Source: Methanosalsum zhilinae DSM 4017
GTDB taxonomy: Archaea; Halobacteriota; Methanosarcinia; Methanosarcinales; Methanosarcinaceae
Length of the DNA stretch: 64,000 nucleotides
Reading direction: 5' to 3'
NCBI RefSeq assembly: GCF_000217995.1
Contig: NC_015676.1
Coordinates: forward strand, 1,905,708-1,969,707
The notes beneath the pieces were generated by a model. That model worked only from the letters and a program-made list of their open reading frames with translations. It ran no database searches and was not told where the DNA came from. Below are positions 43,268 to 53,119 of the stretch, piece by piece (within the stretch, counting starts at the first letter, position 1; every line of letters starts with the position of its first letter). Made by a program: the position numbers and the translations under genes.

Positions 43268-44464
43268 TTACAGTTCTGTAAGTCTGAACTGTTTTGTATT
43301 CTTCTTCACATCAAAAAATTCCCTCGCAACCTTTGCAACCTTTTCACGATATTCCTGTGGCGTATATACTCCCATTCTCCAGTTATCAAGGTGTGCTTTT
43401 TCCAGAATGGAAACTACGTGAGATGCCTCATCAATTCGAATAATCTGATCACCTGTGCGGACCATTGCCTTCATTTCAGTAATTTCAGGAGTTTCAGGAA
43501 TGTCGACAAGGACTTTTTCGGGTTCAATCCCTGCAAGCTCTGCTATCTCCGTTTCAATTCTGTCAGTGCTGCTCTGTAATTTCAGCACATTCTCACTTAC
43601 AGATTCAAAACCTGTGTACAGTGCTCTTTTATACAGACGCCTGTCTTCCAGTCTCCTTGCAATATCACCTGCATAACCCGTATCATTTCTCATTGCTTCA
43701 AAGAGCTGTGAATCATCCATCTTTCTAAAACTGAAAGGGTCAATTGTCTTGTTTTCGATCAGGTACCTTATTGCCTTTGAACACATTGTTTCTGCAATTC
43801 TGGATACATGGTGAAAATAGACTGATGGGTGCATCAGGAACCTTGATACAAGCAGGGATTCTGCTGCTTTGAGTCCTCCCATTCTGACAACTAAGCGGTT
43901 TTCGTAGAAATCCATTTCATGGATGAGCCTGATATGATCGACAAGCCCAAAGGTTACTCCTGTATAGTGAGCATCACGTATCAGGTAGTCCATTCTGTCA
44001 ACATCGATCTCACTGCACAGAATCTGTCCAATTGAGGTTTCTCCTTTAATATGTTTTGCCAGTCTTGAAGGATTCAATCCAAAATCTTCCAGGACATCCC
44101 TGATCTCTTCTTTTTTGAGTATATGCTTCACATCATCATGTTTCTGGCGTGTATAATGTTTGATTATTCCTTCACTGACATGGGAAAGGGGGCCGTGGCC
44201 AATGTCATGCAGCAGTGCAGCAGCTCGGAGTTCATCCTTCTCATCCGTTCCAGGCTCTTCTATCTGATTGGTCAGCATGCCTGCAAGATGCATTGTTCCA
44301 AGGGAATGCTCGAATCTTGTATGATTTGCTCCTGGATAGACAAGATTTGAAGTACCCAGCTGTCTGACCCTTCTAAGTCTCTGCATTCTTTTAGTATCAC
44401 ACAGACCAAGACCCATTGTGTCCATTTCTATATAGCCGTGTACAGGGTCACGTATTACTTTCAT
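43268..44464 (-). CDS. HD-domain phosphohydrolase (SAMHD1/dGTPase-like)
   Basis: ATG 44464 gives the classic family start MKVIRDPVHGYIEMD; a GTG at 44518 is possible but unlikely. The HD metal motif is HTRFEHSLG (His), then LLHDIGHGPLSHVSE, and the downstream SEIDVDRMDYLIRDAHYTGV contains the final Asp. At 398 residues the protein is typical of COG1078 HD proteins, which hydrolyse dNTPs or related nucleotides. It is the promoter-proximal gene of the run HD, LpdD-like, ubiX, ABC permease, with only 12 nt before the next gene. Substrate not predictable. Confidence 0.88.
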   Translation of the reverse strand: MKVIRDPVHGYIEMDTMGLGLCDTKRMQRLRRVRQLGTSNLVYPGANHTRFEHSLGTMHLAGMLTNQIEEPGTDEKDELRAAALLHDIGHGPLSHVSEGIIKHYTRQKHDDVKHILKKEEIRDVLEDFGLNPSRLAKHIKGETSIGQILCSEIDVDRMDYLIRDAHYTGVTFGLVDHIRLIHEMDFYENRLVVRMGGLKAAESLLVSRFLMHPSVYFHHVSRIAETMCSKAIRYLIENKTIDPFSFRKMDDSQLFEAMRNDTGYAGDIARRLEDRRLYKRALYTGFESVSENVLKLQSSTDRIETEIAELAGIEPEKVLVDIPETPEITEMKAMVRTGDQIIRIDEASHVVSILEKAHLDNWRMGVYTPQEYREKVAKVAREFFDVKKNTKQFRLTEL

Positions 44465-44470
44465 ATAAGT

Positions 44471-44511
44471 GGCGCAAAAAGATGGTTTTTGCTGTAGGCA
44501 AAAATTGCGCC
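44471..44511 (-). promoter_or_regulatory. Inverted repeat just upstream of the HD gene
   Basis: GGCGCAA (44471-44477) and TTGCGCC (44505-44511) are perfect inverted copies with a 27-nt A/T-rich loop that itself can pair (AAAAA with TTTTT). It lies 7-47 nt before the HD start codon, within the expected promoter or leader, and may be an operator or mRNA structure. Confidence 0.4.
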
Positions 44512-44590
44512 TTTTCACCTCTCATTATACTGTGGTCGTTAAACTTTTTAACTTTATGCGAGATTTGATTGATACTAGGTGACATAATAG

Positions 44591-45520
44591 ATGATAATAT
44601 TATCCGGAGGTACAGGAACTCCTAAACTGTTACAGGGAGTAGCCTGTGTCCATGATCATGATGATCTTACAGTTGTTGTAAATACTGCTGAAGATAGCTG
44701 GGCTGGTGGAAATCTGGTAACACCTGACATTGATACTGTTCTGTATCTTCTCTCAGGAAAACTCGATACTGATAAATGGTGGGGAATAAAGGATGATACA
44801 TTCACAACCCACAGAGCCCTGGAAGCTATGGGATTTGATGAAGGTATGATGATTGGTGATAATGATCGTGCAACTCATATTATGCGTACGCAAATGTTAA
44901 GAAACGGCCATACTCTCACCAGCTCAATTGAAAAGCTTGCAGATTTATTTGAAATAGATATTCGGGTATTGCCAATGTCTGATGACCCTATATCTACTAT
45001 AATATGTACACCTGAAGGTGAAATGCATTTTCAGGAATTCTGGATACGTGAAAAGGGTCTTCCAGATATACTTGATGTAAGAATTGAAGGTATTGATAAA
45101 GCAAAAATCTCACCTGCTGTGCAGAAAGCACTGAAAACGGATGATCAGATTCTGATAGGTCCAAGCAATCCGGTTACCAGCATAGGTCCCATTTTATCAA
45201 TACCGGGCATGGTTGATATACTCAAGGAAAAAATAGTTGTGGCAATAAGTCCGATCATAGCAGGCAAGCCTGTAAGTGGTCCTGCAGAGAAACTTATGGC
45301 TGCCAGGGGAATTGAGGTATCATCAACAGGAGTTGCTGATGTATACAGGAATATCATGGATGCATTTGTGGTGGATATCAGGGATGAAATCAGTGGCCGG
45401 AATTTTGAAACTGATAGATATTCAGTGTATCGTGAGGATACATTGATGAGTTCCGGAAAAAAGAGTGAAAATCTAGCACATGCTGTATTGTCAATATTTG
45501 AAGATCTGTCCAAGAGTTGA
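44591..45520 (+). CDS. cofD: 2-phospho-L-lactate transferase (F420 biosynthesis)
   Basis: CofD joins a phospholactyl group to 7,8-didemethyl-8-hydroxy-5-deazariboflavin to make F420-0. The protein (309 residues) begins MIILSGGTGTPKLLQGV with the nucleotide-binding glycine loop, and has VVVNTAEDSWAGGNLVTPD, MIGDNDRATH, GPSNPVTSIGPILSI and GVADVYRNIMDAFVVDIRD. It is one of the clearest methanogen markers in the window. It is divergent from the HD gene and followed 90 nt later by hpt. Confidence 0.96.
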   Translation: MIILSGGTGTPKLLQGVACVHDHDDLTVVVNTAEDSWAGGNLVTPDIDTVLYLLSGKLDTDKWWGIKDDTFTTHRALEAMGFDEGMMIGDNDRATHIMRTQMLRNGHTLTSSIEKLADLFEIDIRVLPMSDDPISTIICTPEGEMHFQEFWIREKGLPDILDVRIEGIDKAKISPAVQKALKTDDQILIGPSNPVTSIGPILSIPGMVDILKEKIVVAISPIIAGKPVSGPAEKLMAARGIEVSSTGVADVYRNIMDAFVVDIRDEISGRNFETDRYSVYREDTLMSSGKKSENLAHAVLSIFEDLSKS

Positions 45521-45578
45521 AATGTCATTCAATATCACATATGGGATTATGCTCTCAGTTCATCCGGGCAAGCGCTAC

Positions 45579-45586
45579 TTATATAA
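45579..45586 (+). promoter_or_regulatory. TATA box of the hpt-dph2 transcript
   Basis: TTATATAA lies 25-32 nt before ATG 45611, so transcription should begin at or next to that ATG and the mRNA would be leaderless. Confidence 0.65.
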
Positions 45587-45610
45587 ATAATATTGTGTAC
45601 AGAATACTCG

Positions 45611-46183
45611 ATGCTTGAGCAGCTATATGATAGTCTTGTGAATGCTCCTGTTGTAAAACGCGGGGATTACTCTTATTTTATACATCCTGTTTCTGATGGG
45701 GTACCTCTGCTTGAACCATCTCTTCTGGAGGAGATTTCGGAGTGTATTCTTTGCTATGCGGACATGGATGTGGATCGCATAGTCACAGTGGAAGCCATGG
45801 GTATTCCAGTTGCAACATGCCTTTCTTTAAAAACAGGTATTCCACTCTCGATAGTCCGAAAGAGAAAATACGATCTTGCCGGAGAAATTGAACTTTCTCA
45901 GAGCACTGGATATTCAAAGGGAAAACTGTATGTAAACGGCATATCAGAAGGGGACAGGGTACTCATTGTTGATGATGTGATCAGTACAGGCGGTACACTC
46001 CTTGTACTTGTAAAAGCTCTTGAGGATGCAGGCATTAAGATATCTGATGTGGTGGCTGTTATTGAGCGTGGCACAGGTTCAAATGATCTCCGGGATGCAG
46101 GTATTGATGTGAAGACCCTTGTTCGTGTTGAAGTTGATGATGACAGGGTGGTTGTTGAGGAGGTATACTCGGACAATGAATGA
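45611..46183 (+). CDS. hpt: Hypoxanthine phosphoribosyltransferase
   Basis: ATG 45611 (MLEQLYDSLVNAPVVKRGDY) fits both the archaeal family and the TATA box; the frame extends 18 nt upstream. The 190-residue protein has the PRPP-binding motif VLIVDDVISTGGT and the purine-binding hood region. It salvages hypoxanthine, and often guanine, into IMP/GMP. It overlaps dph2 by 8 nt. Confidence 0.92.
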   Translation: MLEQLYDSLVNAPVVKRGDYSYFIHPVSDGVPLLEPSLLEEISECILCYADMDVDRIVTVEAMGIPVATCLSLKTGIPLSIVRKRKYDLAGEIELSQSTGYSKGKLYVNGISEGDRVLIVDDVISTGGTLLVLVKALEDAGIKISDVVAVIERGTGSNDLRDAGIDVKTLVRVEVDDDRVVVEEVYSDNE

Positions 46184-47162
46184 AGAATTTGATTTCCAGT
46201 TTGGCCATGTTATTGATATTATTGATAAAACAGGGGCTGAGATTGTTGGCCTCCAGTTTCCCGAGGGTTTCAAACGCAGAGGTATAAAAATTGCATCATT
46301 TATTGAGGAAAATACCGACTGCAGGACCCTGATTTCTGCAGATCCCTGCTTTGGAGCATGTGATATAGACCGGAATCTGTTATCCAGGGTAGATGTTATG
46401 TTCCACTTTGGACATTCAGTACTGGAACCTGGAAAATATGAAAATGTACATTTTATTGAGTGTCGAAGCAATGCTGATATTGAGCAGGTTATTGAAAATG
46501 CATTGAAAAAACTAACCGGCAAAAAAATTGGCCTAGTTACCACTGTACAGCATGTTCACCACCTGCCCGGGGTGTCTGAGATACTGGAAACTAACGGGAT
46601 GGAAGCGGTCACAGGTACTGGTGATTCCAGGATTACATATCCGGGCCAGGTACTGGGATGCAATTTTTCAGCTGCCCGGGACCAGATATGTGATGAATAT
46701 CTCTATATAGGAAGTGGAAACTTTCATCCGGCAGGTGTTTCCCTTTCAACAGGAAAGCGTGTACTGGTCGCAGATCCTATTCTCAATGAAGTACGTGAAA
46801 TTAACACCGAAAAAATAATCCGACAGAGGAGTGCTGTTATTGCAAAATGCATGGATGCATCTCTTTTTGGAATAGTTGTATCTGACAAGAATGGCCAGAT
46901 AAGGATGGATACTGCAAAGAGGCTCAAGGAACTGGCACATCAACATGACAGGCAGGCGCATATTCTCTCAATGGACTTGGTCACACCTGAGCAGCTCTTA
47001 AATTTTAAAGTGGATGCTTTTATCAATACTGCATGCCCAAGAATTGCAATTGATGATGTGGGTCTCTACCCGGCTCCAATGTTAACGCCTGTGGAATTTG
47101 AAATCGTTCTTGGAGAGCGCAGCTGGGATGAACTTGTTCTGGATGAAATAAGGGGTGAATGA
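46176..47162 (+). CDS. dph2: Diphthamide biosynthesis protein Dph2
   Basis: Dph2 starts the diphthamide modification of elongation factor 2 with a non-classical radical SAM reaction. ATG 46176 follows GAGGAGGT and overlaps the hpt stop. In 328 residues the three cluster-binding cysteines are visible in SADPCFGACDID, VLGCNFSAARD and NTACPRIAIDD. GLQFPEGFKRRG and FHFGHSVL (as HFGHSVLEP) are family motifs. Confidence 0.93.
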   Translation: MNEEFDFQFGHVIDIIDKTGAEIVGLQFPEGFKRRGIKIASFIEENTDCRTLISADPCFGACDIDRNLLSRVDVMFHFGHSVLEPGKYENVHFIECRSNADIEQVIENALKKLTGKKIGLVTTVQHVHHLPGVSEILETNGMEAVTGTGDSRITYPGQVLGCNFSAARDQICDEYLYIGSGNFHPAGVSLSTGKRVLVADPILNEVREINTEKIIRQRSAVIAKCMDASLFGIVVSDKNGQIRMDTAKRLKELAHQHDRQAHILSMDLVTPEQLLNFKVDAFINTACPRIAIDDVGLYPAPMLTPVEFEIVLGERSWDELVLDEIRGE

Positions 47163-47169
47163 TTTTTAA

Positions 47170-47766
47170 ATGAAAAGACGCAAACTTGAAATGCTGCTTG
47201 AAGAGGTTGAAAGTTTCCAGGAACCTGATGTAATCCTTGAACAATATTCAACACCTGCAACCGTTGCCTCGGATATGCTTCATTTTGCATATATGAAAGG
47301 AGATATTGAAGATAAGAAGATATATGATCTGGGCTGTGGAACAGGGATACTATCAATTGGTTGTAAATTGCTTGGAGCAGCAGAGGTTACTGGTTTTGAT
47401 TCAGATGAGAGGGCTCTCAATATTGCAAGAGCAAATGCTAAAAAAATGGATGTGGATATAGACTTCATATATTCTGATATAGAAGAGGTTTCAGGCCATG
47501 CACAGACTATTGTGATGAATCCTCCATTTGGTGCACAGAAAAAGGGTAGTGACAGGCCATTTATAAAAAAAGCACTTTCAACTGGTGAGATCATTTATTC
47601 AATTCATAATCGGGGAAGCTATGATTTTATCAGTAAATACATTGCACCTGCGATAATTTCTGATCAATATACTGCTTTTTTCCCCATAAAACGAACATTT
47701 AAATTCCATAAAAGAGATGTAGAACGAATTGAAGTGGAAATTTATAGAATTATAAATGAATTATAA
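47170..47766 (+). CDS. METTL5-like RNA N6-adenine methyltransferase
   Basis: This 198-residue class I methyltransferase has LEQYSTPATVASDML, the S-adenosylmethionine loop YDLGCGTGILSIG, GFDSDERAL and the catalytic NPPFGAQKKGSDRPFI. This NPPF form with the basic patch after it belongs to COG2263/METTL5, whose eukaryotic member methylates 18S rRNA. The archaeal target is probably small-subunit rRNA. It begins 7 nt after dph2 and belongs to that transcript. Confidence 0.88.
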   Translation: MKRRKLEMLLEEVESFQEPDVILEQYSTPATVASDMLHFAYMKGDIEDKKIYDLGCGTGILSIGCKLLGAAEVTGFDSDERALNIARANAKKMDVDIDFIYSDIEEVSGHAQTIVMNPPFGAQKKGSDRPFIKKALSTGEIIYSIHNRGSYDFISKYIAPAIISDQYTAFFPIKRTFKFHKRDVERIEVEIYRIINEL

Positions 47767-47888
47767 AGCTGATAAAGGTCTTAAAAATACTTTAAATTTC
47801 AAGAGGGATAGGCATTAGGATAAGAAGTAAGAAGAAAGCCTCAAGAAGACGTCTACAATCGTCGGAGACCAAAGACCGGAAAACAAAT

Positions 47889-48533
47889 TTGCGTACAATA
47901 GATCAGGATACTCCTGAAAAAAGTAAAAAAGATACGGATAAAAAGAAGCCAGATATATCACACGAAGATGATGAAGGGTCCAGAACTGTGCTTCCGGGAG
48001 ACCATATTGGTATTACTGAAGAGTTTGCCTCAGGTGAGGGGACCTACTCTCTAGCCGGGGATATTTATGCAAACAGGACCGGAAAGGTGCATGTCAACAA
48101 GAAGGACCGGAAGATCTCTGTAGTACCTATTACCAGTGTTCCTCCTGTAATCAATAAAGGTGATATTGTTATTGGTGAGATTGTAAATGTTCGCGACTCG
48201 GTTGCTATAGTTTCCATCTCATCAATAAAGGGGTCCAGTGAACGGGAATTTATGAGCGATGATAATTTTGTGATACATATATCAGATGTCAAGGATTCCT
48301 ATGTAAAGGACCTGTCTAGAGAATTTTCCCTGGGAGATGTTGTGAAGGCAAAGGTAATAGATACAGAAAAAATGCGTCTTACAACTTCTGATGATTCACT
48401 GGGTGTCATGACGTCCAGGTGTTCAAAATGTCATGGGATACTCAGGATGGAAGACAAAAATCTCAAATGTCCATCATGTGGAAGGATTGAGCATAGAAAG
48501 CTTTCTAAGGATTATGGTACAGGGGTAGTCTGA
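47889..48533 (+). CDS. csl4: Exosome RNA-binding protein Csl4
   Basis: Csl4 caps the archaeal RNA exosome. Visible are the N-terminal beta domain (LPGDHIGITEEFASGEGTY), an S1 domain (KGDIVIGEIVNVRDSVAIVSI, FVIHISDVKDSYVKDL) and a C-terminal zinc ribbon (CSKCHGILRM and CPSCGRI). The only non-rare start codon in frame is TTG at 47889 (214 residues), which has a weak ribosome site. The frame stays open upstream to 47796 and encodes a Lys/Arg-rich stretch (IRIRSKKKASRRRLQ); an ATT at 47814 stands 4 nt after GGGAT. A non-standard start cannot be excluded. Confidence 0.88.
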   Translation: MRTIDQDTPEKSKKDTDKKKPDISHEDDEGSRTVLPGDHIGITEEFASGEGTYSLAGDIYANRTGKVHVNKKDRKISVVPITSVPPVINKGDIVIGEIVNVRDSVAIVSISSIKGSSEREFMSDDNFVIHISDVKDSYVKDLSREFSLGDVVKAKVIDTEKMRLTTSDDSLGVMTSRCSKCHGILRMEDKNLKCPSCGRIEHRKLSKDYGTGVV

Positions 48534-48567
48534 GACCGGCAAAAGCCGACTTTAAGAGGTAGCACTT

Positions 48568-48846
48568 ATGGAACTAAAGATTATAGATAAAACAGATGAT
48601 GAACTGAGCATTGAAATAAAGGGTGAGGATCACACATTTCTCAACATGCTGAAATTCATACTTCTGGAAGATGAAAGGGTAAATATTGCATCCTATGATA
48701 TGAAACATGTAAGTATCAGTGATCCAATACTTTTTGTAAAGACTGAAAACACAGATCCTGTGGATGTTGTCAGAGATGCACTAGCAATTCTGATCTCCCA
48801 GTGTGATGAGTTCATAGAATCATTCACTCATGCTCTTGAATCCTGA
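48568..48846 (+). CDS. rpoL: DNA-directed RNA polymerase subunit L
   Basis: This 92-residue protein is a clear Rpo11/L homologue: IEIKGEDHTFLNMLKFILLED, VSISDPILFVKTEN and a C-terminal helix. It pairs with subunit D in the assembly platform of the polymerase. AGAGGT precedes the ATG, 34 nt after csl4. The csl4-rpoL order is common in archaea. Confidence 0.95.
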   Translation: MELKIIDKTDDELSIEIKGEDHTFLNMLKFILLEDERVNIASYDMKHVSISDPILFVKTENTDPVDVVRDALAILISQCDEFIESFTHALES

Positions 48847-48969
48847 ACCTGGTGTACAAATGTGTGGAAATAATTGAAAATAATGAAAATTCACTATATT
48901 TAATAGCTTTTTCAAGTATTTCCTCTACACATATTCTTATTACATACTGCTGTAATCTCATATTGATGA

Positions 48970-50133
<1,164 letters not shown>

Positions 50134-50250
50134 TTTTGCAATAAAATAATTACTTTTTAAATCACTCATTCAATTTGAGTGTGCTGTATTTGTAATGGTG
50201 GAGTATCCACACATAAGCTTTATGTTTTTAGATCCCATATATGATATGGG

Positions 50251-52992
50251 GTGCAGGGTATAAAAGCCGGTGAAAATTTATCCTCCATAGATGAAAGTCT
50301 TTCTGGAGATGAGCATACCGTTTCAATTGAAGATCTGCTGGAGAGGCTGGATACTTCAGAATCAGGACTTACACAGGCTGAAGCTGACAGAAGAATGGAT
50401 GAATTCGGGCCAAATATTCTGGAAAAGGGTCGAAAGGAAAATCAGATCATCCGGTTCCTGAAACACTTTAAGAATCTATTCTCTGTACTGCTGCTTATAG
50501 GTTCAGCTCTATCTTTCATTGCTGAATGGCTGAACCCGGGACAGGGCAATATCTATATTGCCGGTGCTCTGTTTGGGGTTGTTATCATCAATGCCATTTT
50601 TACTTTTTTTCAGGAATATAAGGCAGAGAAGATTATGGAAAATTTCCAGCAGCTTCTTCCGCCCCATACCCGTGTTATAAGGGATGGAAATGTCAAAGAT
50701 GAACTGGCCTCCGACCTTGTGGTAGGTGACATTATTGTTATTGAGGAAGGGGACCTTGTACCTGCAGATGCAAGATTGGTTGAAGTGAACAGCCTGAAGG
50801 TTGATAATTCTTCCCTGACCGGGGAATCTGAACCGCAGCTGAGGTCCCTTAAATGCACACATCAGAATATACTGGAATGCCGGAACATGGTGTTCTCAGG
50901 AACGCTTGTAAGGACAGGAAATGGAAAGGCTGTAGTTATAGGTACGGGCAATAACACCCAGATCGGTTCACTTGCGACCCTTACCGGAGAAACATCTACT
51001 GTAGATACACCAATTAAAAAAGAGATCAAAAAGTTTATTGAGATAATTTCTATTATTGCCATAAGCCTTGGCATCATTTTTTTTATTGCAGGCTATATGA
51101 TTCAGGAAATATTTCTTGCAAGCCTGATATTTGCGATCGGTATTATCGTGGCAAATGTCCCTGAAGGTCTTTTGCCAACAGTCACTCTGTCCCTGACACT
51201 TGCATCCAAAAGAATGGCAAAGAGAAACGCTCTGATAAAACATCTGGAATCTGTTGAAACCCTGGGTTCCACAACTGTGATCTGCACAGACAAGACCGGG
51301 ACTCTTACACAGAATAAAATGAAGGTTTATTCACTTTACCTTAACCGGAAGCTGATGGATGCAGAGCAGATAACAGATGAAGGAGAGGCTGGCGATATAT
51401 TTATCAGGATATCTGGATTGTGCAATAATGCAGATCTAATAGATTCAGATCCCGGGTATTCAGGAGATCCAACCGATGGTGCGCTTCTTGTATTTGCAGA
51501 CGATCATACAGACCTTGTAGACCTTCATGAACACTATCCCCGGCTGCAAGAGTACCCATTTGATTCCCTTACAAAAAGGATGCAGGCGATATGCTCCACT
51601 CCTGATGGCAATAAGGAAGCATATGTTAAAGGTGCGCCTGAGGTAATTCTGGATATGTGCTCACAGGTACATACAGAAGATGGACTTGATACACTGGAGG
51701 ATACAGATCGAAAAGAAATCCTTAAAAAAGAACTTGAAATGGCAGAAAAAGGGGAACGTGTCATAGGCCTTGCCTACAGGCCAGTTGAGGGTACAGATGA
51801 ATATGTTGATGATTTTATTTTCCTTGGACTGGCCGGATTACAGGACCCTCCAAGAGTGGAAGTAAAAGAATCCATTGCAAAGTGCCATGAAGCAGGTATT
51901 AAAGTGGTTATGATCACAGGTGATCATCCTGTCACAGCAGGGGCAATTGCTAAAAGTGTGGGCCTTAATGATTCAGGTGAAGATATTGAGTTCATAACAG
52001 GTGAAGAACTGAAGCAACTTTCAACTGAGGAACTGGCAGAGAGACTGAAGTCAAAAAGTATTGTTTTTGCAAGAACATCTCCTCTCCAGAAACTGAAAAT
52101 TGTACAGGCTTTTCAGGCATCAGGTGAAGTTGTGACAATGACCGGAGATGGGGTAAACGATGCACCTGCTATCAAGCATGCTGATATGGGTGTTGCAATG
52201 GGCAATGGTACAAATGTTGCACAGGAAGCTGCTGATATGGTTCTGCTGGATGATAATTTTGCAACTATCGTAAATGCTGTTGAAGAGGGAAGAACGGTGT
52301 TTGATAATATTAAAAAATTTATTTCGTACATTCTGACCAGTAACATTCCTGAAATACTTCCCTTTATTGCATTTATACTACTTGGCATTCCTCTTCCACT
52401 GACTGTTCTTCTGATTCTTGCAATAGATCTTGGAACCGATATAGTTCCTGCCCTGGCGCTTGCTAGAGAAAGAGGTGAAGAGGATGTTATGAAAAAACCT
52501 CCACGTTCAAAAGATGAGCGGCTGCTTACCTCACAGTTACTGATAACTTCCTACGGCATAAAAGGACCCCTGGAAGCTGCAGCAGGATTTGCATGCTATT
52601 TTGCAGTTCTCTATGGTGGCGGATGGACATGGGGTGATACACTTTCATCCGGGGATATTCTATACAGTCAGGCAATAACTGCCTATTTTGCTGCCATAAT
52701 TATCTGCCAGATTGCAAATGTACTGACTTCACGTACCAGAAGACAGTCATCAATAAACAGAGATCTGTTCAAAAATTCCTGGATATTTTACGGAATTGTT
52801 CTGGAATTGATTATACTTGCAGCAATTATCTGGCTGCCTCAGGCAAACCTTGTGTTCAATACAGCACCGGTGGACCTGAAATATATTGTGCTTGCTGTTC
52901 CTTTTGCCCTGACAATAATGTTCATAGATGAGATAAGGAAATTCCTTGTTAGAAAAGATGTGTCATATGTGCGGGGAATACTGGACTGGTAA
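50251..52992 (+). CDS. P-type cation ATPase, P2C (Na+,K+-ATPase alpha)-like
   Basis: This 913-residue P2 ATPase has ten predicted membrane helices. The catalytic Asp347 lies in CTDKTGTLTQNKM; TGES is at SSLTGESEPQ; the hinge is MTGDGVNDAPAIKHADMG. M4 reads VPEGLLPTVTLSLTLASKRMA and M6 continues DLGTDIVPALALARERGEED, matching Na+,K+/H+,K+-ATPase alpha chains (PEGLLATVT and DLGTDMVPA) rather than the PEGLPAVV-type of SERCA. Archaeal P2C proteins of this type lack a beta subunit gene. A role in sodium or potassium balance is inferred. Start is GTG at 50251; the codon before the in-frame stop gives no better choice. Confidence 0.88.
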   Translation: MQGIKAGENLSSIDESLSGDEHTVSIEDLLERLDTSESGLTQAEADRRMDEFGPNILEKGRKENQIIRFLKHFKNLFSVLLLIGSALSFIAEWLNPGQGNIYIAGALFGVVIINAIFTFFQEYKAEKIMENFQQLLPPHTRVIRDGNVKDELASDLVVGDIIVIEEGDLVPADARLVEVNSLKVDNSSLTGESEPQLRSLKCTHQNILECRNMVFSGTLVRTGNGKAVVIGTGNNTQIGSLATLTGETSTVDTPIKKEIKKFIEIISIIAISLGIIFFIAGYMIQEIFLASLIFAIGIIVANVPEGLLPTVTLSLTLASKRMAKRNALIKHLESVETLGSTTVICTDKTGTLTQNKMKVYSLYLNRKLMDAEQITDEGEAGDIFIRISGLCNNADLIDSDPGYSGDPTDGALLVFADDHTDLVDLHEHYPRLQEYPFDSLTKRMQAICSTPDGNKEAYVKGAPEVILDMCSQVHTEDGLDTLEDTDRKEILKKELEMAEKGERVIGLAYRPVEGTDEYVDDFIFLGLAGLQDPPRVEVKESIAKCHEAGIKVVMITGDHPVTAGAIAKSVGLNDSGEDIEFITGEELKQLSTEELAERLKSKSIVFARTSPLQKLKIVQAFQASGEVVTMTGDGVNDAPAIKHADMGVAMGNGTNVAQEAADMVLLDDNFATIVNAVEEGRTVFDNIKKFISYILTSNIPEILPFIAFILLGIPLPLTVLLILAIDLGTDIVPALALARERGEEDVMKKPPRSKDERLLTSQLLITSYGIKGPLEAAAGFACYFAVLYGGGWTWGDTLSSGDILYSQAITAYFAAIIICQIANVLTSRTRRQSSINRDLFKNSWIFYGIVLELIILAAIIWLPQANLVFNTAPVDLKYIVLAVPFALTIMFIDEIRKFLVRKDVSYVRGILDW

Positions 52993-53021
52993 CTTCTTTT
53001 GACCTTTATTTTTAAAGAAGT
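52992..53021 (+). terminator. Hairpin after the P-type ATPase gene
   Basis: ACTTCTTT and AAAGAAGT form a perfect 8-bp stem starting at the stop codon. A T-run follows only about 20 nt later (TTTTATTTTTT, around 53037-53048). Confidence 0.45.
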
Positions 53022-53119
53022 ACGATTCATTGCCTATTTTATTTTTTAACATAGTAGTAGTTAATTATAAATATTATTAAATAGGTAATAAGTTACCGTA
53101 TACCGTATAGGTGATATGG

